Assembly (NCBI RefSeq): GCF_004349055.1
Contig: NZ_SMKX01000082.1
Span: 1 to 37,153, forward strand
Length of the DNA: 37,153 nt
Direction: 5' to 3'
DNA from: Kribbella antibiotica
GTDB lineage: Bacteria; Actinomycetota; Actinomycetes; Propionibacteriales; Kribbellaceae
The notes under the pieces were generated by a model, which was not told the DNA's origin, searched no databases, and was given only the letters and a program-made list of their open reading frames with translations. Made by a program: the position numbers and the translations under genes. Positions 1 to 6,792 of the stretch are shown piece after piece. The first letter of the stretch is position 1. Every line of letters begins with the position of its first letter.

Positions 1-112
1 CACCCACCCCCAGCCAGTCGCCGGGCTACCGCCCGCCAATCTGCGCGCTACCGCGCGCCCGAGAACGGGCGGCGTCCGGCTGAGGTCACCTCGAACGTGG
101 ACCAGGGCTTGC

Positions 113-147
113 GTGGCAGGCAGGACTCGAATCTGCGACCAACGGAG
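113..147 (-). other. tRNA 3'-end-like sequence (possible attachment-site remnant)
   Basis: Read on the minus strand, this has a TTCGAGT T-loop-like heptamer flanked by GCAGA and CCTGC (4 of 5 stem pairs), followed by an acceptor-like CTGCCAC. No 5' half (D-arm, matching acceptor strand) is present upstream. The neighbouring CTGCGAC/GTCGCAG stem has loop TCCGTTG, which does not look like an anticodon loop. Such 3'-end copies are left by elements that integrate in tRNA genes, but chance resemblance is possible. Confidence 0.22.
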
Positions 148-290
148 TCGCAGTTCGGGTCGCCACCGGATTTCAGCTCGGATCAGCAAATGCCATCTGA
201 CCTGCTCTTTTATAGTGCCCGCCAGCGTTTCGACCTCATTGCTGATCAGCTCGGATCGTCATGAATCAGGCGACTACTGGTCACACCTGG

Positions 291-368
291 GGTGGGCAGG
301 GTGACTGGCAATGCATCCCGAGCTCACTCGTCGAGCTCTGGAACACATGTCGGATGTCTGGTGACCTG
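291..368. repeat. Imperfect direct repeat, copy A
   Basis: This stretch matches 1354-1432 in the same orientation at about 80 % by eye. Shared blocks are GTGGGCAGG, CAATGCATCCC, GAGCTCACTC, CTCTG and AACACATG. The two copies bracket about 1 kb that carries the frameshifted fragment and the HEPN-like gene. Confidence 0.7.
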
Positions 369-499
369 ACGGTCGCCACCCCGACGCCATCAGCTCGGGT
401 AGGACGAGGGAAAGGGTGGCCGCAACCGCCGGGATCAGCGGCTGATTCAGATGCGTGGGCCTACCCGACACCGCCCTGCAGTCGGGCCTGTTCGGCGGT

Positions 500-735
500 C
501 TAGTCGTCGGTGACCTCGCTGAAGATGTAGCGCAGGGGGTGGTGTTGGTTGCGACCTTGACCACAGGGACGTTGCCCAAGATTTCCAGGCAGAATCGCTG
601 GTTGGGCTTGTTCATTTTCTTGTTGTCATCCATCTGGCCGAACCACACCTTGGAACCGGACTGGCCGCTGTCCTGCAGCCACTGCGCAAACTCGTCGAAG
701 TCCACCAAGGGAAAGTGGTGTGTCGTCGAGCTGAC
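500..735 (-). pseudogene. Frameshifted remnant of an unknown small protein
   Basis: The reading frame on the minus strand from about 735 to 540 has a protein-like composition (acidic/aromatic run VDFDEFAQWL, then KVWFGQMDDNKKMNKPNQ and LEILGNVPVV). It loses sense at a G5 run (535-539 on the plus strand). Adding one base there joins it to a frame ending PLRYIFSEVTDD and a TAG at 500-502, so this looks like one gene missing a base. The true start is unclear: TTG 708 and GTG 705 are in frame but lack a good ribosome binding site. An ATG near 757 would need another indel. I do not recognise the family. It lies downstream of the HEPN-like gene in the same direction. Confidence 0.45.
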
Positions 736-769
736 TTCTTCACCCCGTGCTGCCCATGGATGGCAGCTA

Positions 770-1252
770 TCAGGCGGACTGGGGAGGTCTGGGCGGATCG
801 AAAGTCCGCGGGTTGCTTGTGAGGTACGTCGGCAGTCCCCAGACCGCCGATTGGCAGCGCATGCCACGATGCATCTGCTCAGCCAACTCGTCGGCAGAGA
901 TCTCGAAAACCTCGTTCCGGGCGGCACGGCGGCGCTTACGACTGAATCGATTGCCATGATCTGGGGCCGAGTGAGCAACCGCGTTTCGGAAGTCGAACAG
1001 CTTCTGTAGTTCGGGGACGAGGGTTTCGTAGGGCGCCCAAATAAGACCCTCAAGCTCGATGATTCGCTTGAGCAGCCCCAGCTTTTCACCAAAGCTGAAC
1101 CTCTTGAGGAGCCACTCCTCGATGAGGATGCTGCAGTCTTGGGTCCGACCAAGGTAGAGGGCGAACGCGTAGTCGAGCGCGGCCTCACAGTCCACCGCGT
1201 AGACGATCACGTCTTCAGGGAAGTTCGCGGGTGCGCTGTCCAGCTCTGTCAT
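770..1252 (-). CDS. HEPN-like hypothetical protein
   Basis: A protein of about 160 aa if the ATG at 1252 is used; a GTG at 1258 is also in frame. It is mostly helical, with hydrophobic helices around residues 14-35 and 42-85, then RNAVAH at 89-94. That Arg-x4-His pattern with Asn after the Arg is typical of HEPN domains, which are often RNases in toxin-antitoxin or defence systems, although some are inactive. I see no nucleotidyltransferase antitoxin partner next to it. The downstream gene is a broken fragment that could once have been the partner. The C-terminal 30 residues are low in structure and Pro-rich. The family assignment rests on this motif and the helical layout, so it is tentative. 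Confidence 0.55.
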   Translation of the reverse strand: MTELDSAPANFPEDVIVYAVDCEAALDYAFALYLGRTQDCSILIEEWLLKRFSFGEKLGLLKRIIELEGLIWAPYETLVPELQKLFDFRNAVAHSAPDHGNRFSRKRRRAARNEVFEISADELAEQMHRGMRCQSAVWGLPTYLTSNPRTFDPPRPPQSA

Positions 1253-1353
1253 ACCCACGGACCGTAACTAACGTCAGCCTCTGCGACTAGCGCGCGGCCG
1301 TAGGAGGCCTGCCTGCCTGCTCATCAGCACGGCGCTCGCGGGTCGTGCCGCCG

Positions 1354-1432
1354 TGTGGGCAGGGGTGGCCTCGCAATGCATCCCGGAGCTCACTCATCGA
1401 ACTCTGAAACACATGACGGGTGCGGTGATCTG
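1354..1432. repeat. Imperfect direct repeat, copy B
   Basis: Second copy of the repeat at 291-368, same orientation. It lies in the gap between the HEPN-like gene (start 1252) and the methyltransferase stop (1528). The rest of that gap (1259-1527) holds no gene I can support. Confidence 0.7.
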
Positions 1433-1527
1433 CTGGCCGCGCCCCTGCCCACTCCGTGAGCGTGACGGGTCGGAGTAACCAGCATCGAGGGTTATCCACA
1501 TGGAGGCGGGCTAGGCTCGCTCACCGG

Positions 1528-2622
1528 TCAGGGCACCCGGGGCAGAGCCCATTCGACTCCGTGCCCTTCAAGCCTGATGTGTTGCGACTCGGGTTTCACG
1601 GAGATGCTGAACATGTCCCGCGTCGGCCGGCCGAGGTCATCCCATCGCTTGTGCGCAGCCTCGACGGCGTTCCAGATCTGCTGATCCCCAGCCTGTGCGA
1701 CCGTTCCGTTGTCGAGTCTGGCCCAGGAGCCATCCAGGTGGGTGAAGATCGTGACGCCTGTCTCCAGTTTGCTGAGGAAACGTATACCGGGGAGCGCAGC
1801 GGCCAGAACGAAACGGAAGTCGTCGTCGAACCAGATCTTCTCGTCGAGGTCGGTTGGTCGGGTCGACGCGATAGCCGAAGCGATGTCGGCGATCTGGGTG
1901 CCGAGGTCGGCCGGTCTCGGCGTTGGTCGCAGTGGCATGAAGAATGCGGCGACCTGTAGGAACCTCCCCTCGCCCTTCCTTCCGGGCTCGATGTCCACAA
2001 CTGCTACGCCGGTTGCGATCGGAGTCACGATCCGGCCGCCGGGCCGAGTCTGGTCAAGCCATGCGTCCGGAATCCGATTCGGCGCGCACGTCGCGATGAT
2101 CCCGTCGTACAGCGCGCCGCCCGCCCAGCCTTCAGCCCCGTCGCCGATGCCTAGAGTCGGTCGGTATCCGATCGAGGCCAGCCGGGCCTGTGCGTCGTTG
2201 ATCAGGTCAGCAGCGATGTCGACGCTGACGACGTTGCTGTCTCCCACACGATGGCTGAGGAGTGCGGCGTTATATCCAGTTCCGGTGCCGATCTCCAGCA
2301 CGCGGTGATCGTCTTGCGGGTCTAGCGCTTCCAGCATCGCGGCCATGAGGCTCGGGACTGTGCTCGATGACTTCACGTCCGGCGAGACGACCAGGAGTTG
2401 GTTGGTGTAGACGCCCTCCAGCCAGGCGTCCGGCGTGGATTCGTCGACGACCGGTTGCTCACCGGGAGTCTGTCGGTAGAACCTCGGCACGAAGACATGG
2501 CGCGGGACCGCAGCGAAAGCGGCCTTCCAAGCTTCCGAGGTCACTGCGCCGTCAGCCGCCAAACTCTTGGCTAATTGCCAGCGCAGCTTCTCTGCCCGCG
2601 ATTCCCACAGGTCCCCGCTCAC
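1528..2622 (-). CDS. PIMT-like methyltransferase of a graspetide system
   Basis: A 364-aa SAM-dependent O-methyltransferase resembling protein L-isoaspartate methyltransferase. The N-terminal two thirds has the PIMT fold: VPRHVF near 39-44, SSTVPSLMAAMLE near 86-98, and the SAM-binding motif EIGTGTGYN at 110-118. The C-terminal part (about 240-364) is an extra domain absent from housekeeping PIMT, which is only about 210-230 aa. It starts with GTG inside the ATP-grasp stop (GTGA overlap), so the two are translationally coupled. In characterised fuscimiditide-type graspetides the PIMT homologue methylates an Asp side chain of the esterified peptide, which then collapses to an aspartimide. The neighbours make the same role very likely here. 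It corresponds to the family annotated as 'methyltransferase, ATP-grasp peptide maturase system' (from memory). Confidence 0.88.
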   Translation of the reverse strand: MSGDLWESRAEKLRWQLAKSLAADGAVTSEAWKAAFAAVPRHVFVPRFYRQTPGEQPVVDESTPDAWLEGVYTNQLLVVSPDVKSSSTVPSLMAAMLEALDPQDDHRVLEIGTGTGYNAALLSHRVGDSNVVSVDIAADLINDAQARLASIGYRPTLGIGDGAEGWAGGALYDGIIATCAPNRIPDAWLDQTRPGGRIVTPIATGVAVVDIEPGRKGEGRFLQVAAFFMPLRPTPRPADLGTQIADIASAIASTRPTDLDEKIWFDDDFRFVLAAALPGIRFLSKLETGVTIFTHLDGSWARLDNGTVAQAGDQQIWNAVEAAHKRWDDLGRPTRDMFSISVKPESQHIRLEGHGVEWALPRVP

Positions 2623-3602
2623 TCAACTGCGCCCTTCTCCAGGATGTCTGCCAGCGCTGCACTGATCGGCAGGCCGGTCTCTTGCTCGATCCAGGCCCAC
2701 TGGCCATTGGGGTTGACCTCGATGAAAGTCCAACGTCCGTCTGGCGTGACGATGAAGTCGAACGCGCCAAACAGGAGCCCGAGCCGCTTCATCATCTCGC
2801 TGATTGCTGTGCGTACCTGATCCGGCACGCGGGTCTCTCGATAGGTGACTGCGCGTTTGTGGGCCCGGATGTCCACCGCGCCATCCGGGTCGTCCGGCAT
2901 GATCGCCGCTGCGAAGAACTGGCCGTCGACGTAGGTCAGGCGGACTTCATAATCACGCTCAACGACCTCTTGGAATAGGTGCGCGGTTGCCGCGATACCC
3001 GGGTGACCCCAGTCAGACTCGGGTACCTCGGCGGTGTACAGCACCCCCGTACCTTCGTCTGCGGATTCGTACAGGATCGTGGACAGAGACTTAGTCACGA
3101 TGCGCCCGACCCGCTTGCCGAAGGCAACGACATCGTCGGGCCGATTCGTTACCAGCGTCTTAGGTGTCGACAGCCCGACCTGCGCAGCTATCGCCAACTG
3201 GTAGGGCTTGACCCTGGCATCCGCCATCCGGCCGGGATTGTTCAGCCAGGTCACACGCGGCAACCCAGCCAGGATGCCGAACAGCGCGTGCCGGGCCTGG
3301 GACCGGATGAAGTCCGCTTCGGACTCGGGTAGGCCCGCTGGGGTCTTGAAGCCGGACGGCCGGCGAAAGTACACCGCGCGCACCTCGGCCAGCTCGACAA
3401 GGCGCAGCGGCCCGAGCAGTTCTCCGAACCATGCTCCGTCGAATCCAGCCGACAGATCAATGGAGTCCGGGAAGTCGCCGGGATCCAATCGCCAGAACCC
3501 AACGCCTCGCTGATTCAGGTGCTCCAGCACGAAGTCTGCGGTCGGGTCACAGACCTCGGTCAGCACCAGGACACGAGGACTCGGACCGCTGCGTGGTCTC
3601 AC
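2619..3602 (-). CDS. ATP-grasp graspetide macrocyclase
   Basis: A 327-aa ATP-grasp ligase expected to phosphorylate Asp/Glu side chains of the precursor and attack them with Thr/Ser hydroxyls (or Lys), giving side-chain ester or amide rings. The N-terminal region (10-120) includes VYFRRP at 78-82 and LNNPGRMADARVKPYQL at 120-136, both typical of RimK/MvdD-like peptide maturases. The Mg/ATP motif FIEVNPNGQW is at 293-302. The GTG start overlaps the precursor stop as GTGA, and the gene's own stop overlaps the methyltransferase start in the same way. The length and partner set match the SAV_5884-type ATP-grasp peptide maturases rather than the microviridin enzymes, which come as pairs. Confidence 0.92.
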   Translation of the reverse strand: MRPRSGPSPRVLVLTEVCDPTADFVLEHLNQRGVGFWRLDPGDFPDSIDLSAGFDGAWFGELLGPLRLVELAEVRAVYFRRPSGFKTPAGLPESEADFIRSQARHALFGILAGLPRVTWLNNPGRMADARVKPYQLAIAAQVGLSTPKTLVTNRPDDVVAFGKRVGRIVTKSLSTILYESADEGTGVLYTAEVPESDWGHPGIAATAHLFQEVVERDYEVRLTYVDGQFFAAAIMPDDPDGAVDIRAHKRAVTYRETRVPDQVRTAISEMMKRLGLLFGAFDFIVTPDGRWTFIEVNPNGQWAWIEQETGLPISAALADILEKGAVE

Positions 3603-3880
3603 TTGCGGTCGTCCACTCCGTAGTCGAGGCTGATCGAGGTCTGTCCGTCGCTTTCGTACTGGCTGGTTGTGTCGCCCGACACGATCTCCTTCACCGGCTG
3701 ATCACCGACGTACCCGATCTGGGAGTCCGGGTCAAGGGTCACCGCGTCACGGTCGTGCTGGAAGTTGGGCTGCCACCGCGCGAACTTGATGCCGAACGGC
3801 TTGACTGCCTTACTCGTACCGGCGCCAAGCGCGCGCCCAACCGGGGTGCGCTCGGTGTCTAGGTCAATGGTCATTGTCAT
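3599..3880 (-). CDS. Graspetide (ATP-grasp RiPP) precursor peptide
   Basis: A 93-aa peptide, first gene of the operon. The ATG at 3880 has an AGAGGA site 6 nt upstream; a second ATG two codons in is possible. The leader carries a conserved-looking block PFGIKFARWQPN at 28-39, followed by D/Q-rich sequence. This is the kind of amphipathic leader segment ATP-grasp enzymes bind (family knowledge). The C-terminal core (about 63-93) is rich in residues suited to ester rings: T71, T72, S73, T81, S82 and S84 as nucleophiles; E65, D70, E76, D78, D86, D90 and D91 as acids. D78-G79 is an Asp-Gly step, the favoured site for aspartimide formation, and lies between the TTS and TS clusters. It matches the 'putative ATP-grasp target RiPP' type. 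The exact ring pattern cannot be read from sequence. Confidence 0.88.
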   Translation of the reverse strand: MTMTIDLDTERTPVGRALGAGTSKAVKPFGIKFARWQPNFQHDRDAVTLDPDSQIGYVGDQPVKEIVSGDTTSQYESDGQTSISLDYGVDDRK

Positions 3881-3916
3881 GTTGGTTCCTCTCGTCCTGA
3901 CGCTGTTGCGTCGTCT

Positions 3917-4209
3917 TCACCAGGTCCCTGATTGGGGGCCTAGTGATCCACCGCCGGTCTGCAGGCTGGCGGAAGTCCGAAACTGTGTAGGCAACTGATG
4001 GCACTGTGAGGTCTCGGCGGTTGACTCGTCCGGGGCATCGTCGAGCCAGCGAACCTCCGTCGCACCTTGGTGTCCGTGGATCTTGAGTAGCGACTTCAAC
4101 GACGGCCACCGACTCCACTGACCCCCGACGGGTCGTGGTGGCGGTACAGCTCGCCTCGGCGGAATGTCGTGGCGAGAAACGTCGCGGCGCGGGCCTCGAT
4201 GGTGCTCAC
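3917..4209 (-). pseudogene. Small unknown protein upstream of the graspetide precursor, frameshifted
   Basis: A GTG at 4209 follows AAGGAGGT closely and opens MSTIEARAATFLATTF..YRHHDPSG. The frame then stops after a C5 run (4122-4126 on the plus strand). Adding one base there gives a continuous reading of about 97 codons through GGQWSRWPSLKSLLKIHG and TEVRWLDDAPDESTAE to a TGA at 3917. The downstream frame keeps GC-rich third positions, which supports one original gene. It ends 36 nt before the precursor start and points the same way, so it may belong to the graspetide operon. I do not recognise the family; there is no signal peptide or membrane segment. It may be intact in the living organism if the missing base is an assembly error. 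Confidence 0.5.
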
Positions 4210-4282
4210 GGACCTCCTTGCCGATGGTTGGACCAGCGGCGGGCGGCCGACTCGCCGTCTGGTCGCCCACCGCTGGCTTGAG

Positions 4283-4316
4283 GAGCCCTCGATCACGAGG
4301 GTTAAATCGAGGGCTC
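4283..4316. terminator. Perfect 11-bp inverted repeat (terminator-like)
   Basis: GAGCCCTCGAT at 4283-4293 pairs with ATCGAGGGCTC at 4306-4316 around a 12-nt loop. It lies between the frameshifted gene ending at 4410 and the one starting at 4209, both on the minus strand. It would separate the small upstream genes from the graspetide operon. No clear U-tract follows on the minus strand; a weak TGTTT follows on the plus strand. Confidence 0.55.
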
Positions 4317-4409
4317 TGTTTGGGGTGACGGAACCGGCACCCAGCGCCGATCCGCGCCCGGAGGAAGTGAGGAGCGGTGCCGGTCCCGTCAGATCAGGTT
4401 TCCGCGCGG

Positions 4410-4792
4410 TCAGTCGCGCGGGTCATATGGTTCATGTGGCGGGTAGGCAATCTCATGCTCGGTCGCCGGTCTGGCGCGAATCTGGTCGCGCGGGTACCGA
4501 ATCCGGAACGCGTCGCCATAGGCTTGAGCCAGCGCGGTTGGCGCAACGCGAGCGTTGATGATCTTCCCGTTGCGGATCACGGCTATCAGCCACCGCTCGT
4601 CATCGGTCGCCGGTCCGAACGTGGGCTTGGCTCGTTGGTGAATCTCAACTCGCCGAACAGCCGCCGCTGTGACGCCTCCAGCCTCTCGGCGTGCTGCGGA
4701 TCGTTGCCAATCGACTCCGTGATCATGCAGTCGCCCAACCAGCCTCGTACTTGTTGCCATTCATCTCCCCCCTCGTCCTGTGTCGTCTCCAT
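4410..4792 (-). pseudogene. Small unknown protein, frameshifted
   Basis: The frame opening at ATG 4792 (or ATG 4804, next to GGGGAG) reads METTQDEGGDEWQQVRGW..AERLEASQRRLFGELRFTN. It becomes senseless near the GGG at 4623-4625. Adding one base moves into a frame reading FGPATDDERWLIAVIRNG..INARVAP..RPATEHEIAYPPHEPY, ending at 4410. Both halves look like real coding sequence, so this is most likely one protein of about 125 aa. It overlaps the end of the 56-aa gene upstream by about 30-45 bp, consistent with one transcript. Function unknown. Confidence 0.5.
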
Positions 4793-4931
4793 CCCGGCCT
4801 TCATCTCCCCGTTCGATCAGATCCCCATCCAGATGCCGCTCGCCACGAAGCCATCCCTCGAATGCCCACTGGGTCAGCTCGGGGCACCGGCCGACGTAAT
4901 ACGAGATCTGCGCTTCGGTCAGCTTCTCCAT
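4761..4931 (-). CDS. Small acidic hypothetical protein (56 aa)
   Basis: The ATG at 4931 is well placed behind GGAGGT (7-nt spacing). The product begins MEKLTEAQISYYVGRCPELTQW and ends in an Asp/Gly/Arg-rich tail. It is divergent from the GntR regulator, and its promoter must lie within the 166-bp region with three CCTAGG boxes, so it is a probable GntR target. Function unknown; the helical N-terminus and size resemble the small accessory ORFs of actinobacterial integrative elements, which is only an impression. Confidence 0.6.
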   Translation of the reverse strand: MEKLTEAQISYYVGRCPELTQWAFEGWLRGERHLDGDLIERGDEGRDGDDTGRGGR

Positions 4932-4970
4932 CACACGGACCTCCGGTGTTTGGGTTGAGCGGCGCGAAAG

Positions 4971-5083
4971 CCTAGGGTTGTGACCAGGGAAGCGATTCCA
5001 GGATGTGGCTCGTAAACCTAGGTTTTCGCATCCTTGGAGTTTGCATGACTGCACGCTGCGTGGCAACACGCAAACCTAGGGTT
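4971..5083. promoter_or_regulatory. Three CCTAGG operator boxes between divergent genes
   Basis: CCTAGG occurs at 4971-4976, 5017-5022 and 5075-5080. The middle copy is a full palindrome, AAACCTAGGTTTT (5014-5026), and the third is AAACCTAGGGTT just before the regulator's GGAGG site (5086-5090). GntR-family proteins bind such palindromes as dimers. Placement next to the regulator's own start suggests autorepression and control of the divergent small genes. CCTAGG is otherwise rare in high-GC DNA. Confidence 0.7.
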
Positions 5084-5097
5084 ACGGAGGTGAAGGG

Positions 5098-5835
5098 ATG
5101 GCCCAGCCGCTGTGGCAACAACTGGCGGAGGCACTGCGAGCAGATCTCGTCGCGTCACCACCGGGCAGTCCGTTGCCTACGGACGAGGAGTTGGCCAGGG
5201 CTCATAGCGTTTCGAAGATGACGGCCGCACAGGCTGTCCAGCATCTCGCGGCCATCGGCCTTGTAACTCGCGTGAAGGGCCACGGCACCGTCACGCGAGA
5301 TCTCCGACCGATCACGCTGCACACCAGCCGACATGCTGCCGCCGCCCATGGCGCCAAGGCGGGCGGACCCTGGTCGATCGCAGTCACCAATGCCGGTATG
5401 ACACCAGAGGTGCGGCTGCTCACTGTGGTTCGTGTCGCGGAAGATGACCTGCCGGACTTCGTCGCCGAGGTCTTCACGGAGGAGATGGTCCGGCGTGATC
5501 GACTGATGTTTGCTGACGGTCAGCCGGCCGCGATCACAACGGCTTGGATTCCTTGGCGTGTGGCCGCAGGCACCCGCCTAGCGGACCGCGACATGATCCC
5601 CCAAGGGACCTACTCCGCACTCCGGGAAGCAGGCTACGCCGTGAACCGCGCGGTCGAGAGCATCCGGTCAAGGCACGCCACCGACGCTGAGCGAAAGGCC
5701 CTTCGCCTGCCCAAGGACGCATCCGCTCTGGCGGTCGAGCGCATCTCGTTCTACGGGGATGGGCAAGCAATCGAACTGCTAGAAACCGTGGCGGACGCCA
5801 CCCGTGTCACCATGCAACACTCGATCGACTTGTGA
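5098..5835 (+). CDS. GntR-family transcriptional regulator (HutC/UTRA type)
   Basis: A 245-aa regulator. The N-terminal winged helix covers about residues 3-70: PLWQQLAEALRADL, then LPTDEELARAHSVSKMTAAQAVQHLAAIGLV, then the wing RVKGHGTVT. A UTRA-like effector domain follows (about 80-245) with AVERISFYGDGQ and AIELLETVAD near the end. The ATG has GGAGG 7 nt upstream. It reads away from the small-gene and graspetide side and is preceded by three CCTAGG palindromes, so it probably represses itself and the divergent genes. Regulators of this kind control excision and transfer in Streptomyces integrative elements (KorSA-like), but no such genes are in this window. Confidence 0.88.
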   Translation: MAQPLWQQLAEALRADLVASPPGSPLPTDEELARAHSVSKMTAAQAVQHLAAIGLVTRVKGHGTVTRDLRPITLHTSRHAAAAHGAKAGGPWSIAVTNAGMTPEVRLLTVVRVAEDDLPDFVAEVFTEEMVRRDRLMFADGQPAAITTAWIPWRVAAGTRLADRDMIPQGTYSALREAGYAVNRAVESIRSRHATDAERKALRLPKDASALAVERISFYGDGQAIELLETVADATRVTMQHSIDL

Positions 5836-5847
5836 GAGGTTCGCCCC

Positions 5848-6105
5848 ATGACCACGCCACCCGGACCCCACTCTCCAGCCTGGCCCAAGGATTTCAGCTA
5901 CAAGAACGCGACGGCAGAGAAGCGAGCAGCACTGTTCGTGGATGCGATGACGCCCGAAGTGGCACGGACAACCCTCCAAGAGTTGGTGCGAATCCTGGTT
6001 GCGAACGAAGCCAAGGCAGCGAAGGACCACACGGAACGACAGGCTGTTGAGGCATCGACTCATCAACAGATCTGGTCCCTTGTCTTCGGTCCTGAGGACA
6101 AATAG
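5848..6105 (+). CDS. Small hypothetical protein (85 aa)
   Basis: It follows the GntR gene by 12 nt with GAGAGG upstream of the ATG, so it is likely cotranscribed. The sequence is hydrophilic and mainly helical (TAEKRAALFVDAMTPEVARTTLQELVRILVANEAKA), ending IWSLVFGPEDK. No known domain recognised. It may be a partner of the regulator or an unrelated island gene. Confidence 0.6.
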   Translation: MTTPPGPHSPAWPKDFSYKNATAEKRAALFVDAMTPEVARTTLQELVRILVANEAKAAKDHTERQAVEASTHQQIWSLVFGPEDK

Positions 6106-6244
6106 AAAAGCGGCCCCCAGCCGAGATTGCCGGGAGGAACATTCCTGTCTTCAGCCGCAGGTAGGGGCGATACCTCCACGGATGCCTCAGAGTGCGCCTT
6201 GACGTATCTTCCAGATCATCGGCGATGAACGGGGAGGCGAAGGC

Positions 6245-6733
6245 ATGGAGAGAATTCAGCCCGGGCCAGGGCAGGAGTCCGTCTGGGACTACCCGCGGCC
6301 GCCGGCGCTCGAGCTGTCGTCCGAGCAGATTGCGGTCGTCCTTGGTGGACAGGTGATTGCCGAGACCTCGCGGTCCTGGCGAATTCTCGAGACCAGCCAT
6401 CCCCCGACGTACTACCTTCCGCGGTCGGCCTTCGTGGCCGGGAGTTTGCGTGCGGCAGGCGGTACGTCGTACTGCGAGTGGAAGGGCGTCGCCGAGTATC
6501 TGGACCTCATCGGCGGCGACCGGGTCGCGGAGCGGCAGGCATGGTGGTATCCGACGCCGACGCAGAGCTATGCGGCCCTGGAGGATCACGTCGCGCTGTA
6601 TCCCGGCGCGATGGATCTGTGCACGGTGGACGGTGAGCGGGTCGCGGCTCAGCCCGGCAACTTCTACGGCGGCTGGGTGACGTCGCGCGTCGTCGGGCCG
6701 TTCAAGGGCACACCAGGCACCAGTTACTGGTGA
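6245..6733 (+). CDS. DUF427 domain protein
   Basis: A 162-aa cytoplasmic protein of the DUF427 family. Recognisable segments are VVLGGQVIAETSRSWRILET near 36-55, PPTYYLPRSAF near 57-67, TSYCEWKGVAEYLDL near 78-92, and AWWYPTP with the Tyr/Trp-rich tail NFYGGWVTSRVVGPFKG. DUF427 proteins are common in actinobacteria and their biochemical role is not settled. The gap before it (6106-6244) holds no gene I can support. The gene stands alone between the GntR set and the D-amino-acid set. Confidence 0.85.
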   Translation: MERIQPGPGQESVWDYPRPPALELSSEQIAVVLGGQVIAETSRSWRILETSHPPTYYLPRSAFVAGSLRAAGGTSYCEWKGVAEYLDLIGGDRVAERQAWWYPTPTQSYAALEDHVALYPGAMDLCTVDGERVAAQPGNFYGGWVTSRVVGPFKGTPGTSYW

Positions 6734-6738
6734 GTCGA

Positions 6739-6786
6739 TAGACTATTTGTCTAGATTTGGATTTTCCGGCTAGCTCTGGCTACGCT
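6739..6786 (+). promoter_or_regulatory. Leaderless promoter with inverted repeat upstream of the DauR-like gene
   Basis: TTGGAT (6757-6762) and TACGCT (6781-6786) are spaced 18 nt, and the ATG at 6793 follows the -10 box by 6 nt, predicting a leaderless mRNA. An inverted repeat TAGAC-TATTT-GTCTA (6739-6753) lies just upstream of the -35 box and is a candidate operator for the regulator or an activator. The in-frame TTG at 6757 is the -35 box rather than a start. Confidence 0.5.
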
Positions 6787-6792
6787 CGAGCC

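Larger units (their letters stand above)
1..499. other. Gene-poor left edge with mini-hairpins and repeat copy A
   Basis: I see no convincing gene here. Two small perfect hairpins sit side by side with the same TACC loop: CGGGC/GCCCG at 22-35 and GCGCGC/GCGCGC at 43-58. A tRNA-3'-end-like stretch lies on the minus strand near 113-147. Copy A of an imperfect direct repeat is at 291-368. Short ORFs on both strands lack ribosome binding sites and recognisable domains. Confidence 0.5.

Noticed and set aside
100..240. Complete tRNA gene on the minus strand
   Set aside because: Only a T-arm and acceptor-like 3' end; no D-arm, anticodon loop or matching 5' acceptor strand.
1492..1500. Perfect DnaA-box-like TTATCCACA
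   Set aside because: Single copy, no AT-rich region or rep gene; cannot support an origin.
2367..2978. Plus-strand frames opposite the methyltransferase and ATP-grasp genes
   Set aside because: No ribosome sites, and codon usage reflects the complement.
6757..6792. Upstream TTG start for the DauR-like regulator
   Set aside because: The TTG is the first part of the -35 box; ATG 6793 fits the promoter spacing.
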